A stretch of DNA of 64,000 nt from Microstegium vimineum (Eukaryota > Streptophyta > Magnoliopsida > Poales > Poaceae): the NCBI GenBank assembly GCA_022036555.1, contig CM039122.1:46861600-46925599 (forward strand), read 5' to 3'. The notes below the pieces were generated by a model, which did not search any database, was not told the origin of the DNA, and saw only the letters and a list, made by a program, of their open reading frames with translations. Made by a program: the position numbers and the translations under genes. Each line of letters begins with the position of its first letter. Positions within the stretch are counted from its first letter, which is position 1. Of this stretch, positions 22,555 to 32,158 are shown one piece after another.

Positions 22555-24383
22555 CTAGAAAGCATATATATATATAACTATTGTCACCTGGCTAGGCGTC
22601 CAAGTGCATGTACGTGCATTGTGCCCAAGTCTGCCATATTTTCTACATTGATTTTGCTCGGGATCAGTAACAAAGGGTGTTTCTCTACCCCTCCTTGTTC
22701 TTCCTGAAACCTGATCCATGACCATCTTGTATCTCGTCCTCTTCCTAGTCCCACGTTTGTCCCAACGAGCACCTGGGTCCGCAATGTATCTCGGGCCATG
22801 GTATGGTGGCCACTGCCCCTCCTCTAGGTAAGGCTCGAAACGGGAACCCAAGTAAGTACAAGGCTGTCAACACTTAGCTCCCGTGGCATCTTACTCACAT
22901 ATGCATAGTTGCGATGTTGAGCCGCTGCAATGTAATGAGAACATGGAAAGTGGTACTGCCTTGGTTTCCCACACATGCATGAGAAATTACTAAGAACCAC
23001 AATCTTGAAGGCCGAACCTCACCATCGGAGGTTGTCCAACCCCTTTCTATGATCTCATACTTTCCCGTGCTATGGTCAAAGCAATGAACTTCATGTGTTC
23101 TAGCCTTCTCCTTTGCCCTATCAAGATGGTGTTTTGGTTTAGGTGCCCACATCTGATTCTTGCTCTGTAGTGCCATTGCTGATGCATGCCGGTCATTGAA
23201 CCATGCAACACACCTAAAAAAAAAAAGGACACAATGGCATTGACAGACATGGCCCGTATACCCTTGAGCACACTATTAAATGACTCGGTCATGTTGCTAG
23301 TTTGAAATTCATACCTCCACCCGCCATCATCATAGGCCCTTGACCATTTATCTTTTTGACTCATCAAACCATGTAGCCACTGCCTACCTTCTGCATTTGT
23401 TGCTGTCTTTAGCAGCTCCAACTTCTCTTCGAAGTAGCAAATCTCAAGCATGCGAGCAACCTCCTCGAACAGGTGGAAGTTGTCCTTTGAACTGTCCTTC
23501 CGGAGTAAATTCTCTGCAAGGTGGCGAGTGCACCAGCGGTGATGCAATGGTGCATACCCCAGAATCTGCTCCTGTACGGCACTAAGTATGCCCTGGTGTC
23601 TGTCAGATATGACACCAACCTCTCTCCCAGGGCCTACAACATGTATCCGAACAAGCCGCAAGAACCAACCCCAGCTGTCTTTGTTTTCCCTCTCTACCAA
23701 AGCGAATGCTAATGGAACCAATGCATTGTCCGCGTCACAACTAATGGCTATCAACATTGTGTCCATGTACTTGCCAAGAAGAAAAGTACCATCAATGGAC
23801 AACACAGGACGACAATGCCTAAAGGCTTGGACACACTGAGGAAAGCACCAGAATGCACGGAAGAATATCTCTCTGCCGTCCTTCCATTCATTTGGTTTTG
23901 GGATGTACTCGTAATGCATGCTCGGATTAGCTACCTTGATTGCATTGAACAATGCAGGCAGCTTCTCGTACCCTTCCTCCCAATCACCATATATAATCTT
24001 CCAGGCACGTTGTTTTGCCCTCCATGCTTTGCCATAGCTCACCTCATACTGAAAATGCTTCTCAGCTAGGTCCATGAGCGCCTTCACTCTCAAATTAGGT
24101 TGTTTCTCCAGTGTTGTGTAAAATTTTCTAGCAATAAGGGTAGAGGTCAACTGTTGATGCTTCTCTTTTAGATCCGTCGTTGCACAAGTATGTGGACCTA
24201 AAATTTTGGTGATCTTAAACTTCTCACTGTCCTTCTGTTTCCTCGCGTATACCCTCCAATTGCAATCATTTTTCTGACATACCACTGTGTAACGGCGCTC
24301 CACATAAGAATGCTGCACCTTGAACGGTCTTTTACGTTTCACAGAATACTCCTGTAACCACCTTCTCAATGTTGGCAAGTCCT
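22555..24383 (-). pseudogene. MuDR-type MULE transposase, main part (frameshifted)
   Basis: The minus strand shows, in order, a MuDR N-terminal domain (RRWLQEYSVKRKRPFKVQHS, C ... DCNW), the DDE-type MULE core (LSIDGTFLLGKY and GVISDRHQGI, with two catalytic Asp), a WCTRHLAENLL Cys-His motif, a SWIM zinc motif in another frame (CMCGKPRQYHFPCSH) and a zinc knuckle before the natural stop at 22555. Breaks: an indel at an A-run near 23216-23227 (T-run on the coding strand), and one-base losses near 23010 and 22845. The knuckle reads CRKYGRLGHNARTC, so the second Cys ligand is Tyr. The 5' part is separated by an LTR-like insertion. The protein would cut and join the element's ends if intact. This copy cannot make it. 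Confidence 0.9.
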
Positions 24384-27300
24384 TGAAGATACAAACCATA
24401 AGTTTTGAAACATAACTTAGTGTCATACGATAAAGATACATCAAGCTGCTGATAGAGCAGGAACAAACAACCGAGGCACTCTTGCCCAAGAGTCAAGCAA
24501 GGACAGTTTATTCTTCATCTTCATTTACACTAACCACGGTCATGCAGCAAGAAGCCACACAAACCGGGTTGTGATCCTCATCTGCAACAGGGGTTAACAA
24601 ACCCTGAGTACGGGAGTACTCCACAAGACTTATCCGACAAAGAAAAGGTATTTGGTGGACAAAACAGTATGCAAGTCATAGAATTTAAGGTGTGTGTTTG
24701 CAAGAATCAAGTATTTTGCATAAATGAGCATTTATAAAAAGAATTGAAATCATTTATGTTATCCATAAGATTACTCAAGTATCGATCTAGATGTATGATC
24801 GATAACAAGCTAATAACCATCCACAGAGGGATCCAACAAGTATCCAGTTAAAGTGTATTACTACACGGTAGAGGACAGGGTCATGTTTCCATATCCGAGG
24901 AACACGACGATTCGAACCGGTTTATCCCAGCTGAGGCTTCCCTATCACACGACATATACAGCCGCTCAAAGCACGCATATGACTACCTTTCCTTGGATCC
25001 TCTCGTCAAGACCGGGGTTCCGCCACCCGAGAGCACAGTACACCTCCATCCAGTTCGCTAACTTGGAGGGTACACACTACTCTTGTCATCTCTCCACTCC
25101 CAGTGCGGGTTAATCGTTCTTCAAGCGAGAATAGCCAGAGTCCAGCTTCCCGGAGTATGTGATAAGTACTCCAAAGTCACAACCCTTGGACGTCTACAAC
25201 AGACGGTTCCTAATCGACACAGGCGGAAAGAACTCGCTCACCAGACACCGTTGATGGCTCTCCAACACCGTGTCCGCCCGGTCTCAGATTATTACTCCCA
25301 TCAAGAAGACATAGCCATTTGCCGCAGCAATCCGCTATTCTTCTCAAAAACAGAACCATTGCCGAAGCAATCAGGTTATCACCTATTCTCGCAGATGACA
25401 GGAAATCATCTCACTCTATCGGTCTAAGCATTGCTAAGCAACATAAAGCAACATTCGTATTTTTAAAACGGTATCAAGGTACAGGAATAAATAATTCAAG
25501 GTAAGGCTATGCATCAAGTAGGAATTTGATTGAATACCGTAATGCAATAGTATAAACATAAGTGTATTTAAAGCAATCATTTTAAATACAAGGAAATGTT
25601 TGAATGCACCGGGGCTTGCCTTGGTTGGAGGGATAAACAAACTCGGGCTCAGATTCAAGAGAGAAAACCTCTGCACTGGAGGTATCCAACCCAACCAACG
25701 AACAGTCTACACGATATAATGACATGTCTTAGATGATGCTTGAATAGAAAACATGATGCTCAACACAACAAACATGCTCTTAAGAGAAGATTAAACAGAT
25801 TGCACCTTGAGTACCACTTCCCTTCATGAAGGAAAGCAACACTAGGTTATAAAGCAATTAATTAAACCTTATTTATCTTGAGTATCTAAGTTAATAATTA
25901 CATCCAAAAGAACTGAGCAAACATCATCACATCAAACATGTCCAACTTGTGTTTGTCACTGGACAATTGACCATATGTGTCAAAATAATCCAAAATCACT
26001 CAAGGCCTAAAGTTATTAAGGTTTCTAAACATTTTATAAAATTAAACAGGGCATATTTACAGGATTAAAAACATAAACTAAACAGGAAACCGGAACAACC
26101 CTGCACAAAACCTACGGACGGCAATGATCTGCCCAACAGTGGCACAGACGCTCGAGCGGCGTCGAGAACCACAAAACACAGCGGCGAGTCGCCGTCGGTG
26201 ACCAAACCGAACGTCTACCCCTCGAACTTGCTTCGGCTCGCCGAGCCGAACCCAACGAGGTACGCCACGACCCAAACAAACCCTCAGAGACACCTCATCG
26301 AGGGTGCTGGCGATCTGTCGGAGCTCAACCGATCGCACACCGTCGAGCACAGACTTCGATCGGAAAAACTAGGCCTCGACCGAAGAAGCTAGACCTCGAT
26401 CAAAGGCGCTGGGCCTCGATCAGAGACGCTAGACCTCGATCGATGAAGCTAGACCTCGATCGATGAAGCTAGGCCTTGATCGACTCAGAGGACAACCGTG
26501 AGCAAGATGCCCAACAGAAACTGGACTAACACCTACACAGGAGACCTCGTCGACGGTAATGGCGGTGAACCGAGCTCGACCGCACACATGTCGACGGACA
26601 CAGGCCTCGATCGAAGGAGCTAGGCCTCGATCAGACCTCGATCGATACAACCAACAACTCCAGCAAGCTAAGCGGCCCCCAAACAATGCGAAGCACAAGC
26701 CAAACGAACACAGAGCTAAAAGCAACCCCCTCGACAACGGTGCTAGCGGTCGACGGAGATCTGCGTGACGCGCTGAAGAAAACACGCACGCGCTCGAGGG
26801 CAACTACCCCTCGAAACAGACTCAGGACGGCTAGGCGAAGCTAGCGCAAGACTTGGATCTCGAAAAGATCAACTACAACGACTAGACGACGAACACACCG
26901 CCGCGCCGAACAAGAACAGCGGCGGCGCTCGAGGACACAGCTCGAAGGCTCGATTCAAGGATAAACGAGTAGAGCGAAGAGGTCGAGGAGCTCACCCTGG
27001 TCACGAAGCGTTAGCAAGCGCGGCCGGAGATGAAGCAGAGACGACCGTCGATGGCGAACGTGCCGGCGGAGACGACGAACTGCGCGGCAACGAAGATATT
27101 CCCAGAGCTATGGTCCACCATTTGCAAAACGGAGAACCCGACAAGCATCAGAGATGGACAAGGAGCAAGAAACACAAGGTAAAAAGACAATGTGGCTCCT
27201 GTGTAGCCCGGTCGAAGACTGACCAGAGCAGCGGCGGTCTCGTCGGAGCTGAGGAAGACGGATCCGCGCTGAACGAATGTAGGCTCGAAGGCTTCAACTA

Positions 27301-27958
27301 ACTCACCCCGAGGATGCGCAAGGTCAAGGCAAAGGATTGAGTGGTTGAAAGTGACTAACGAGCTCGGACGAGTTCGTCAATGGAGGTGGAGCGCTCGACG
27401 GAGCAGAGCAGAGCGGTGGAGTGGCGTGAAAAGGGGAACAGAGAGAACGGTGTCCCGCTTTTAAAGACGGCAACGGGTTCCGCAAGATCGCCACATACAC
27501 TCGACAAGACGTGAGTCCATGGACAGGTGTCGGCGTCGGGCACCGTCGAGCACAATCCCGCCATGCAGCTGCTCGATGAAAGGACAGAACTGCCCCTATG
27601 GCTATTTTGCAAAAAGCTCAAGCTTCCAGGGGTTTTCAGGAAAAACTTTGAACACGAAAGATGCTCAAAAACTCAAGAGCTACAACTTTGCTTAAACAAC
27701 CATAGGCAAAAACTTTATAGATTTTGAAAATCATGTTTAAGGTTTAATCCACCCCCTTTAGGAATTAGGGTTTGGATTCAAAGTTTAGATTTTGAGAATT
27801 TGAAAAGATGACCTGCATTCAAACAATTGATCAAACACAAACAAATAAAGTCATTTTAGTTCAATGCATATCCAGGTTTTCAAACAAATGACTGATGCTT
27901 AATGCATATGATGATATGATCAGTTTTTAATTAAGGTATTAACACCCGGGGTGTTACA
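24384..27958 (-). mobile_element. LTR-like unit (solo LTR or non-autonomous LTR element) inside the MULE
   Basis: On the minus strand the unit starts TGTAACACCCCGGGTG at 27958 and may end at ...TATCTTCA (24384), giving TG...CA ends. It holds no reverse transcriptase or gag. Its GC-rich middle (26080-27620) and AT-rich ends resemble long LTRs of large grass retroelements. The right edge falls inside the transposase coding sequence. The left edge is tentative: 5-bp flanks (GTCCT and AGGGG) do not match, so no target duplication supports it. Confidence 0.5.
26372..26491. repeat. six tandem copies of a 20-bp unit
   Basis: GACCTCGATCGATGAAGCTA and close variants repeat six times without spacers. 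Further loose copies of CCTCGATCGA occur up to about 26650. It lies inside the LTR-like unit. Confidence 0.85.
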
Positions 27959-28788
27959 AGGGGCCTCTAGCAACTCTTCTTCTCTTGCTACTGCATGAGC
28001 ACCATGAGAGTGTCTGAGATCGCTAAATTCATGCACTAGTGGATCAATATCGGGACAACACTGCCCCATGAGCTCAATCTCTTATTCACTCAATGCAGCC
28101 ACAGGACGTTCATCATCGGAACGAACAGCTCTTGCGGTCCCATAAGGCTCCTCTCCATCATCAATCTGAACATCAACACTATTAGATGCGAAGCCTGTAT
28201 GCACCGCAGTGGATAATGAAGGCACGCGATGACAGCCAACATTATCAGGAATGTCTCCTACATTTAAATGAGGATGTCATCATTGGAATAACATATTACA
28301 AGGGTGGATAAGAAAAGGTAAAGTGTTACTACAACACTTACTTGAATGATTTTGGGTCAAAGGGATCTCCTGAGGGGCCATAGCAACATGAGGTGCAACA
28401 ACATTAGGGCAGATTCCAACCTCATTTGGAGCGGATTGCGCATCGGGCACCACAACCACATTTTCCACATGCACCTCTGGAGTTGGCTCATTGGAGAGCT
28501 TCCGCACAATCAAATCCAAACATTGAAATTCACTCTTCATCACAGTATTGACATAGTCTCCCATTAAGCCTCTGATGAGATTGGGACCAACCGCCTAAAT
28601 ATTTGGTCTGATTTACCATGGTGAACTACTCCCTCAACTGATATGACATTTTCAATGGAATTGCAATGAAGTTCATCACGAGCCCTAGCAAACAACTCCA
28701 AAAAAAACGGCCGCTCATCGAACATCAAAGACACCCTTTGCATTCCAACTAAGGTGATATTACCAAAACCATCTTCCGCTTCCTCCAT
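27959..28788 (-). pseudogene. MULE transposase, 5' part (broken)
   Basis: The minus strand opens at the ATG at 28788 (MEEAEDGFGN) and reads 74 codons to a TAA that overlaps an ATG at 28564 in another frame (TAATG). The second frame (MGDYVNTVMKSEFQCL) runs to a strong donor, GTAAGT, near 28340. A further exon from about 28258 continues toward the insertion at 27958 but contains an in-frame TAA near 28085. Its position, orientation and end at the LTR-like unit mark it as the upstream half of the same gene as 22555-24383. The domain itself is not one I can name. Confidence 0.6.
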
Positions 28789-28879
28789 GATACAGAGTCA
28801 CTAGGTTATCCATCTAGTTGATATGCACAACACGAAAGTTCTTATTATGGGTAAACTAAATTATCAATGACCTAACTAT

Positions 28880-28880
28880 A

Positions 28881-28921
<41 letters not shown>

Positions 28922-29031
28922 CTATTTAGCTATAAATTTAGCAAACTAACTATCTATCTATGAACTTATCAATCTATCTATGTAGCAAAATAACTATCTA
29001 TCTATCTATTTGTCTATCCATCTATTTAGCA

Positions 29032-29101
<70 letters not shown>

Positions 29102-29160
29102 CTATCTATTTAGTTACAAACCTAACTATACATATATATATATATATATACATATATCTA
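28880..29160. repeat. TA dinucleotide and TATC tetranucleotide microsatellites
   Basis: Runs of TA occur at about 28881-28909, 29033-29097 and 29132-29151, separated by CTAT/TATC units. The longest TA run is about 65 bp. Confidence 0.9.
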
Positions 29161-29472
29161 TTTAGTTACAAATTTAACAAACTATCTATGTATGATAAGT
29201 TAACTACCTATTTGTCTATCTATCATCTAAATTTGTAACTAAAATTTCGAACTACAATTGCTAACTAAAAACACAAAACTAAAAACACTTAAAAAAAAAT
29301 TACCTAACAAAAAAGGGATGGCGGCGGACGGCGGACGGCGGCCGGCGACGGCGGCGGCGGACGGCTCAGCGCCGAGACAGAGAGCGAGAGACTGAGCGTG
29401 CGCCGAGCTCGGCGCCGCGGGCTATATCCTAGCTCGGCGCCGTGATCTGTGGCGCCGAGCTCGGCGCCGTGC

Positions 29473-29667
29473 CCTATGGCGCCGAGCCCCCAGCCACGTC
29501 AGCTGCCACGCTGGCTGTGGGCTCAAAGCTCGGCGCCGTGGAGCACGGCGCCGAGCTGTGTTACCTCGGCGCCGTGCCCCGCCCCTGGATCCATTTCTGT
29601 AATTAGTTCCTTCAGGGGTCTAAACGTGAAAAAAATTCAAAAATAGGCTAGATTGTAAAAATTTGGG
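29473..29667 (-). repeat. right terminal inverted repeat of the MULE
   Basis: The inverted counterpart of 19217-19382. It and the adjoining subterminal DNA (29394-29600) are packed with GGCGCC palindromes, for example CGGCGCCGAGCTCGGCGCC. A CGG-rich stretch lies just inside at 29325-29370. Confidence 0.9.
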
Positions 29668-30063
29668 CTGGATCCGTGGGAGACTCGGGATCGATGAATG
29701 GAACAGCGTCAGCGCGCGTGTGCAGCGATCTCTAAGCCCTGAAGGTGCCCGTGAGCATGTGTGTACGTATACAGGCAGTCCAAGCCGAACGTGCAGTCAT
29801 CAGATAGCTTAGCTAGATGCTGTGGACATATGTATGCTGGGTGCCAACTCTATGGGCTATTGGGCCTCCGCAATTAAAGGTGGGCAAAATACATGATATA
29901 TATCAGAGACACTGAGACACCCACAAGATACCAAGAGGAAAACAAGTTTTGTTGTTTTCAGGGAAAACCACACTCGCTTGGCTCTGTTTGGATCACTTTA
30001 GCTCGGCTAGAGCTAGAGGTTAGAGTTAGTTTGTAAACTAGCTCAAACTAGCTCTAACCAAGG

Positions 30064-30383
30064 AGGTGTTTAGATTTAAAACTAGTTTGGACTAGTTTGA
30101 TAATAAATTATTTTTATAAATCATCCAAATATATCTATGCGGGATCTTATTTTAAAGTATTTATTGTAACGAATCCAATGGTGTAATCACAATTTTATTT
30201 GGATGTTTGGTTTGTTAGTTATGATATTTTTTGTAGTTGTATATGAGGTGAGTCCCATGTTTCACCACAATCAGCCCAAACTAGCCCAAATAATCACCTT
30301 TTTACGGAGCTAGTTTTTTTGGATGGACTAGTTGCAACTAGCTCAATCTAGCTTTGGATACTTTTGGGCTAGTTGGGTGCAAA
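30064..30383. mobile_element. second MITE nested in the 29980-30659 element
   Basis: It begins near GGTGTTTAGATTTAAAACTA and ends near CTAGTTGGGTGCAAACA, with imperfect inverted ends rich in CTAGTT. It has no coding capacity. Boundaries are approximate. Confidence 0.45.
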
Positions 30384-30633
30384 CAGTGGCGGATCCAGGA
30401 TGCGATCGGAGGGGGCTAATTAATAAACATGATGATTGATGATGAAAATTTAATCATTATTTAGAACTAATACTTACTATCTAGAAATTTTTGGTGAATT
30501 TTATAGATATTTAATAGAGAAATGAATGAATTTTATAGAGATTTGGTGAAGAAATGACTGAAATTTATAGATATATAATAGAGAAATGAGGCCATAGGGG
30601 GCTGCAGCCCCCCAGCCCCTCTGGCCAAACTAA
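30384..30633. mobile_element. hAT-type element, right end truncated
   Basis: CAGTGGCGGATCCAGG at the left is the same end as in the elements at 9239 and 56700. The right side closes GCAGCCCCCCAGCCCCTCTGG, lacking the final ATCCGCCACTG expected for a complete inverted end. The interior has a repeated TTTATAGATAT/AATAGAGAAATGA motif. Confidence 0.55.
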
Positions 30634-30659
30634 CTCTAGCCTATGATCCAAACAGGGCC

Positions 30660-31705
30660 GAGTTGGTCATAAGAGTTACAAATGCCTGAAGGCGGATCGA
30701 ACAGCCAGACATGCCTGCCTGTATCCAAAGAAATCAAGCTCCTAGCTAGAGTATATGAGCATCAACATTGGGATTTCTATTCTCATGAACGAAATCAACA
30801 TAAAGGAAATAACAAGCCCGCTCCCTGATCTCCTTCACAACTTGCCCATAAGGACCCATACTTGTTCCGTCATGCTTCTAATAGTGTTGGCACAATCAGA
30901 CGCCCAACGAAATGAGGTCAACATGAGGTCAGACGCCAAAGCTAGACCCTCTCTGCAGGCGATTACCTCGGCTATTTTCGGTTCCGTGATTCCTCCGAGG
31001 ATCACTCCCGATGCTCCAAGAAAATTACCGTCCTGATCATGGGATATGGGCATATGGCTGCTACTGATGCCCTTCTCAAGTTCTTTGAGATGGCCGCGTC
31101 GACATTCACCTTCATGCAGCCTGCTGGTGGCGAGGAGCCGAGGACATCGAGTCTGAACTCTTGCCTTTGCTACTTGATGAGTCGACTTCAGCGCTTTCAG
31201 TTCAGTAACATATTTGTTTACAAATCTATGCGTTCATAGTGGGCTCTGGAAAACATTTTCATAGATCGCCTTTCTTCTTGCATACCAAATTTCCCACATA
31301 GTTACCAACACCGAATAAGATCAGCATGGGACATTGTTTCAATCAGATTCGACAACCAACAACCTCTCGAGTTCTCCTCCTGTGTCTCGCTGAGATGTTC
31401 GACTATTTCCTCGCTCTCCAGCTCCCATACACATTTGTCCATATTGCATTCCAACAAAGAATGTTTCCGAGAATTTGGGGGCTCCACATAAAACACACTG
31501 ACTATGATCAGCCATATTTCTGCGGTGAAGAACATCTGCCGATGGCAATGAGTGCTTTGCAAGCCGCCAAATAAAAATCCGTACCTTTGAAGACACCATG
31601 ATCTGCCAGACCACTCCTTCTCTTCCACTCTTCTATTAGATCTTGTTGCATTCTCCGACAAAGCATGCTGCATAATATGCACATCCTATATGCGGATCTC
31701 ACACT
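30660..31705 (-). pseudogene. LINE ORF2 remnant: zinc-binding domain then RNase H-like domain
   Basis: On the minus strand 31705-31300 encodes a zf-RVT region (KVRIFIWRLAKHSLPSADVL, QCVLCGAP, then DKCVWELESEEIVEHL) with at least one frame change between the two parts. From 31053 leftward comes an RNase H-like domain (DGNFLGASGVILGG, AEVIACREGLALASD). This order matches plant LINEs that carry a C-terminal RNase H domain. The remnant is cut at about 30660 by the nested MITE. The polymerase and endonuclease parts are absent. It is a different insertion from the plus-strand LINE at 32159. Confidence 0.75.
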
Positions 31706-32095
31706 GAAAACTTCCGTCTTGTCATGATGTCAAGCCCAGAAATCCGGTTAGCCCCGGTGACACAGAGGATATTAAGAATCGCGTCAATCTCAGCTTGCGA
31801 AAACAATTGGTACTGGCATAGTTTACTGGGCTTATTTAGATCGCACATGTTTGGGCCCTTGACAGAATTACACAAGTTGTCCAGCCAAAACAGGCTTACT
31901 TCAGCCCATAGTAAAGGTCAACTCGTAGGCCGTAGCCCGCCATTATCCTGCACGTATATATACGATGATAAGTAGCAATATAGCATATGGAGTCAATTCT
32001 CTTTCAGAGCAACAATGAGTAGTTCAACCAAACTATTCAATCAATTCTCTTTCAGAACAATAGTCCTCACATGCTCTTTACAACGTCAGATATCG
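31706..32095. other. intergenic between two LINEs
   Basis: No gene was found. CAATTCTCTTTCAGA occurs twice (about 31994 and 32041), a small local duplication. Confidence 0.4.
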
Positions 32096-32158
32096 CAACT
32101 ACAATATAGAGTCAATTTTGAACCCGAGATTCTAAAGCAGAAACAAAAAAAAATGTAG
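32096..32158 (+). repeat. left copy of a ~63-bp block repeated across the LINE
   Basis: The block from GCAACTACAATATAGAGTCAA through TTTGAACCCGAGATTCTAAAG to the A-run recurs almost unchanged at about 35484-35547, on the other side of the LINE. It is longer than the 14-bp target duplication, so the target probably already held tandem copies. Confidence 0.8.

Larger units (their letters stand above)
19217..29667 (-). mobile_element. Mutator-like transposable element (MULE), 10.45 kb, autonomous-type but decayed
   Basis: The element begins CCCTAATTTTTACAATC and ends with the inverted counterpart GATTGTAAAAATTTGGG. Flanks CTGGATCGG (19208-19216) and CTGGATCCG (29668-29676) form a 9-bp target duplication with one mismatch, typical of Mutator elements. 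Inside, on the minus strand, lie a MuDR-type transposase in pieces and, downstream of it, a multi-exon plant-mobile-domain gene. An LTR-like unit at about 24384-27958 interrupts the transposase. The transposase carries several frame breaks, so the copy cannot be autonomous as read. Confidence 0.9.
29980..30659. mobile_element. Tourist-like element with two further elements nested in it
   Basis: The left end GGCTCTGTTTGGATCA and the right end TGATCCAAACAGGGCC are inverted repeats that extend inward through a shared TTAGAGTTAGTTTG block. Between them lies a second MITE (about 30064-30383) and a hAT-type piece (30384 to about 30633). The outer element appears to have landed in the LINE remnant to its right. 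Confidence 0.65.

Noticed and set aside
28960..29238. Tyr/Ile-rich 92-codon frame
   Set aside because: It is a translation of TA and TATC microsatellites.
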